Shown here: piece after piece, positions 16,987 through 64,000 of the stretch
Layout: each line of letters begins with the position of its first letter
How positions within the stretch are numbered: position 1 is the stretch's first letter
Origin: Colius striatus
Taxonomy: Eukaryota > Chordata > Aves > Coliiformes > Coliidae
Length of the DNA: 64,000 nt
Direction of reading: 5' to 3'
Assembly: GCF_028858725.1 (NCBI RefSeq)
Contig: NC_084759.1
Span: forward strand, 135,700,171-135,764,170
Made by a program: the position numbers and the translations under genes
Notes under the pieces: generated by a model
What the model saw: the letters and a program-made list of their open reading frames with translations, nothing else
Told to the model about the DNA's origin: nothing
Databases searched by the model: none

Positions 16987-19848
16987 AGCGACAAGAGATC
17001 CTACTCCTATTTTACATCTTCTGTCACAGAAATACTTAACAGAAAAAGAAATGCAGATAAGAAACATAATTTAGGATCTCTCATAGAGATTATTTTCTTC
17101 TGTCTATAGTTAAAAGAAATGTACACATGGCCAGCATTTGCATTCAAAGCTCTTTTGTAAAAGGAAGAAATCTTTCTAGAGCATAATATTGCAACAATGA
17201 AGCTTGCTTAAGTTTAATGCTTAGAAAAAAACTGCAAACAACCACCCAAAAACGTGGTGAAACTAGAGTAAATATCCCCTGGAAGAGGAGGAATGTTATG
17301 ATAGGAAGCTAGAGAAAGCCAGGGGAAAGGAGAGACAGGAGATTGTGTCAAGAGAATACAGGCTGACCAGCAGAAGAGGCAGTATGACACAAGTCAAAGA
17401 AGCAAAAAACTTTGGACTGATGTTTCTTTTACCATTTATGTGCCACAGCTTAAGGAAACTGCTCCTAAAATGGACACATTTAAGACCTTTACCCGAAATT
17501 AAATTTGTTTCAAAGACTTGGCCCCTTCTGCACTTTTATTAGTAACAAAACAGCTGTGTGACTCTTGGAAACACCCTACTCCATTAGAGGAAATCTCAAC
17601 AAAGCACAGTTCAGCCTGAGCTCTTGCTGAGTATATAATATATCACATGCACGGTGGCTGTGATGTGAGGAGATCTGGTATGTCTATACCAGTTGGTTTA
17701 TGTTTGCTATCTTTCTTGGTATTTGTGTACGTTGAAGAGGATTAACTGCTTTTAAACCTGCTAGACAGCTGTGGGATACTTTGCAATGATCATCAAACGC
17801 TTCGACCATGGTTAATGTAATACTAGGACCAATATTCCTGCACACCTCCTTCAAAATGAATGAAGCATGCTGGTAGGTATTTCTCATCCCATAATATATT
17901 TTCTTTTCTACATATTTAAACAGCAGTGTTACAGTCCATAGCTCTGGAGAGATGGATGAGCACAGAAGGTGCTTCTTACACCTGTAATGGCTCTGTGATA
18001 AATGTAAGAGGAGAGGTGTACTAATTATTGGCCCCTCTTAAGCACTACAAGAGACCTGACACAATCCCAGGCCCACAGCAGCCATTTAATGTTGTAAGAT
18101 CTTACTGAACTTAGTTGGCACCACTTAAATAAATCAGAATTGCATAATCATCAAAGATGCACAAATAAGCAAAGCTATTTATACTTCATCTTCATACTTA
18201 CTGAATCTGACAGCAATTAATCCAATTAGATTTTCACCAAAGACAATGGAATGAAATCAAGAATGATTTTGGCCTTTTGGCTCTGAAAACTGTGTAATAA
18301 GATGCGCTTCCATTGTAAACATCTGCTGTATTTTTTATTTTCTTTGTGTAACAAGGATCAACACAGGGAATTAATTCAGAAAAGAGCAAAAATTTTTCAC
18401 AGCAGTAGACAGGGAAATCACAGAAGTACTTCCCTTCATAAAATGTTTAAGACTGAGGTTTTTTGTTTAGTGTCACATAGCTTTTATTTCCAATAGTTAA
18501 GATGGAAAAAAAAACCCCAAAAAACGAAAAAATAAACCACTGTATCATTTCTTATACTACCAGACTATATAATCCCAAACCTAAGGCCTACAACTTTGTC
18601 CAAAATTCATAGCAATTTTTTTTGCCAGGTACTGTGCCTTATGTTCTTTTGATTATACTAGAAGTAGGCTAAAGTGCACCTCATGTTCCTCCTAAATCTT
18701 ATACGAATAAAGGAATAAGAATCACATTGAACACTACTAGTGAAGCTGATATCTTAAGCTGTGCCTTTGGAAGTATGTCTTGAAAGTCCGTCTTCAGGTT
18801 TTCTGTCTGTTGTGCAGTTGTCATTGTTCATAACCTAGCCATAGCCTAGTCAAGTGCAGGCAACCTTTCCAAAGCTGTACCATGTAAATACGTACCTAAA
18901 TTCACCTAAATAATTAAAAATATATTAATAATTTGAAAATCATACCTTCTTGGACTAGATCTGATGTAGAGAAATGCCAGAAATGTGTACAGCAAAAAGA
19001 AAGGTTGCCTCAGGATTAAACATAATGTGAGCAACTAAAGACATAAAAAACAATTAGTGGTTGGCCAATTACATGTAATTTTAAGTAGAATATTTCTATG
19101 GACATCTTCAAAAGATCAGCTAATATTGAGTTTATAAATTCAGAATAATTTTTATACAAAGTCTTAAGATAATATACAAAATTCTTCTACAAGTCTATCA
19201 AAGCATGCATAATAATAGGATGATTTACGTCTCTGACTTATGATTAGCATCTTTGATTAAAGAAAGTATGCAGAACATATGATTTAGGAACTGACTGCAG
19301 GGATGAGCCATTGTTGCGCTGAAAAATAGCACTGTGTGCCTCACTGAAGTACAGGAAGAATTTCCTTATTTTTGGTGAAATTCCCTTCCCTCATTCACCT
19401 CTCCTCCATTATATCTTGAAGAGCAACGTTTATTCCTTTGGAATGCAGCAGATTGCCCCAAGTGTTATGGGTTTCCCTGACAAACGGCAGGATTTAATTT
19501 CCACTTCCAGAACAACACATGCAGTTTATAAGAGCAGTGCATTCTTTTGCTCTCTATAAAAGAAAATAAGGTGACTAAAAAGTCTAATAATAATGCCAAA
19601 TTCATGGGAAATAAAAACTTCTGCCTTTGTATATGCATGCGTATGTGTGTATGTGAAGTTTAATAGTTTTTGAATTAAATGACATTTTTATTGCTTTGAG
19701 GCATACGTGTATTGCGACAGGTTTTATTATTTTGGAAGATGGAAGTGTGAAGAAAGAGCCTCTAAATAAAAATTATGTTACATTGAAGAGAAAATATTTG
19801 CATTTGATTTGTTTAAAAATAAGCTATTTAAATGTATCTTGTGATTCT
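16987..19848 (-). other. Sequence 3' of ABCC9 (3' UTR and flank)
   Basis: Starts directly after the SUR2B stop, so part is 3' UTR. Minus-strand AATAAA hexamers occur at 19723-19728, 19687-19692 and 19429-19434. How far the UTR extends cannot be told. No other gene or repeat family seen. Confidence 0.55.
19687..19728 (-). terminator. Candidate ABCC9 polyadenylation signals
   Basis: Two minus-strand AATAAA hexamers, at 19723-19728 and 19687-19692, lie 120-165 bases after the SUR2B stop. If used they give a short 3' UTR; a further copy is at 19429-19434. Confidence 0.35.
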
Positions 19849-63459
<43,611 letters not shown>

Positions 63460-64000
63460 CTGTGAAAGAGAAACAAAATAGACATCAAATTATATGAAAT
63501 AAGGCAAAACAGATTAACAATTAGTTGTATGGCACTACAAAGAACCAGTTATTTTTAATTCAAGTAATTAAAACTCCAACAGAAAAATTGTTCTGTAGGA
63601 AGGAATTTCCTTCTATGACAGAGAGATACCACACAAACAAATAAGCCAAGGAATTATCTCATTTGTATACTTGAGTGAACAGGAATAAAAACTTTTATAT
63701 GCACAATTATTATGCAACACAACTAAAATATTATCCTCTCAGCTCTTCTACATTACAGAAAATACAATTTTTTTCAGATACTAAATAATCTGTGCTGTAA
63801 CCAGAGCTACTAATATTACCTGGAGCCTTCTTACTATAAAGCAACTTGTAACTATAATGTCATAATGAAGGGAACAGAAAACTTACTGCTCAAAAACATC
63901 AACAAGATATGCTCTGTATGTTCAAGTTTTCATGTTATATGTTTTCTATGCCTTGTTATTTTGACCACATTCCACACACAAGAATAAAAGTGTCATAGGC
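63460..64000 (-). other. ABCC9 intron 10, 3' part
   Basis: No exon found; exon 10 must lie to the right of the window. Confidence 0.8.

Overview
This window is vertebrate nuclear DNA, almost certainly from a bird. It has long AT-rich introns with GT-AG borders, at least five CR1 LINE 3' ends carrying the typical ATTCTATGAT-type tail, and a fragment resembling an avian ERVL-type LTR. No bacterial or phage gene organisation is present. The species cannot be fixed from sequence alone.

Both recognisable genes lie on the minus strand and together encode the two subunits of one ATP-sensitive potassium channel. KCNJ8 (Kir6.1, the pore) occupies about 2.6-8.6 kb. It has a probable GC-rich non-coding first exon and two coding exons (7161-7525 and 2629-3529), giving a complete 421-residue protein. 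ABCC9 (SUR2, the regulatory sulfonylurea receptor) fills 19.8-63.5 kb. Twenty-seven internal coding exons were placed by reading frame, splice sites and homology; by mammalian numbering they are exons 11-37. Two alternative last exons follow: 38A, giving a SUR2A-type C-terminus, and 38B, giving a SUR2B-type. All phases join without a break and yield 1016 residues, roughly the last two thirds of SUR2: part of TMD1, NBD1, the acidic linker, TMD2 and NBD2. Exons 1-10 lie beyond the right edge.

Layout: 1-2628 is sequence 3' of the KCNJ8 stop, with a candidate poly(A) signal. 2629-8560 is KCNJ8 and its CpG-rich promoter with a short GGGGCC repeat. 8.76-19.7 kb is intergenic, with a CR1 copy and a CR1 tail remnant. 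19.8-63.5 kb is ABCC9, its introns holding the remaining CR1 copies, the LTR fragment and small tandem repeats. The order (KCNJ8 immediately 3' of ABCC9, same strand) is that of the mammalian locus.

No wholly new system was found. The points most worth a second look are: an upstream ORF with a strong start context overlapping the KCNJ8 start; two N-glycosylation sequons in the Kir6.1 turret; a six-residue tandem duplication plus a splice-junction-built sequon in a SUR2 extracellular loop; the paired SUR2A/SUR2B exons; and a perfect 19-bp hairpin inside a CR1 tail.
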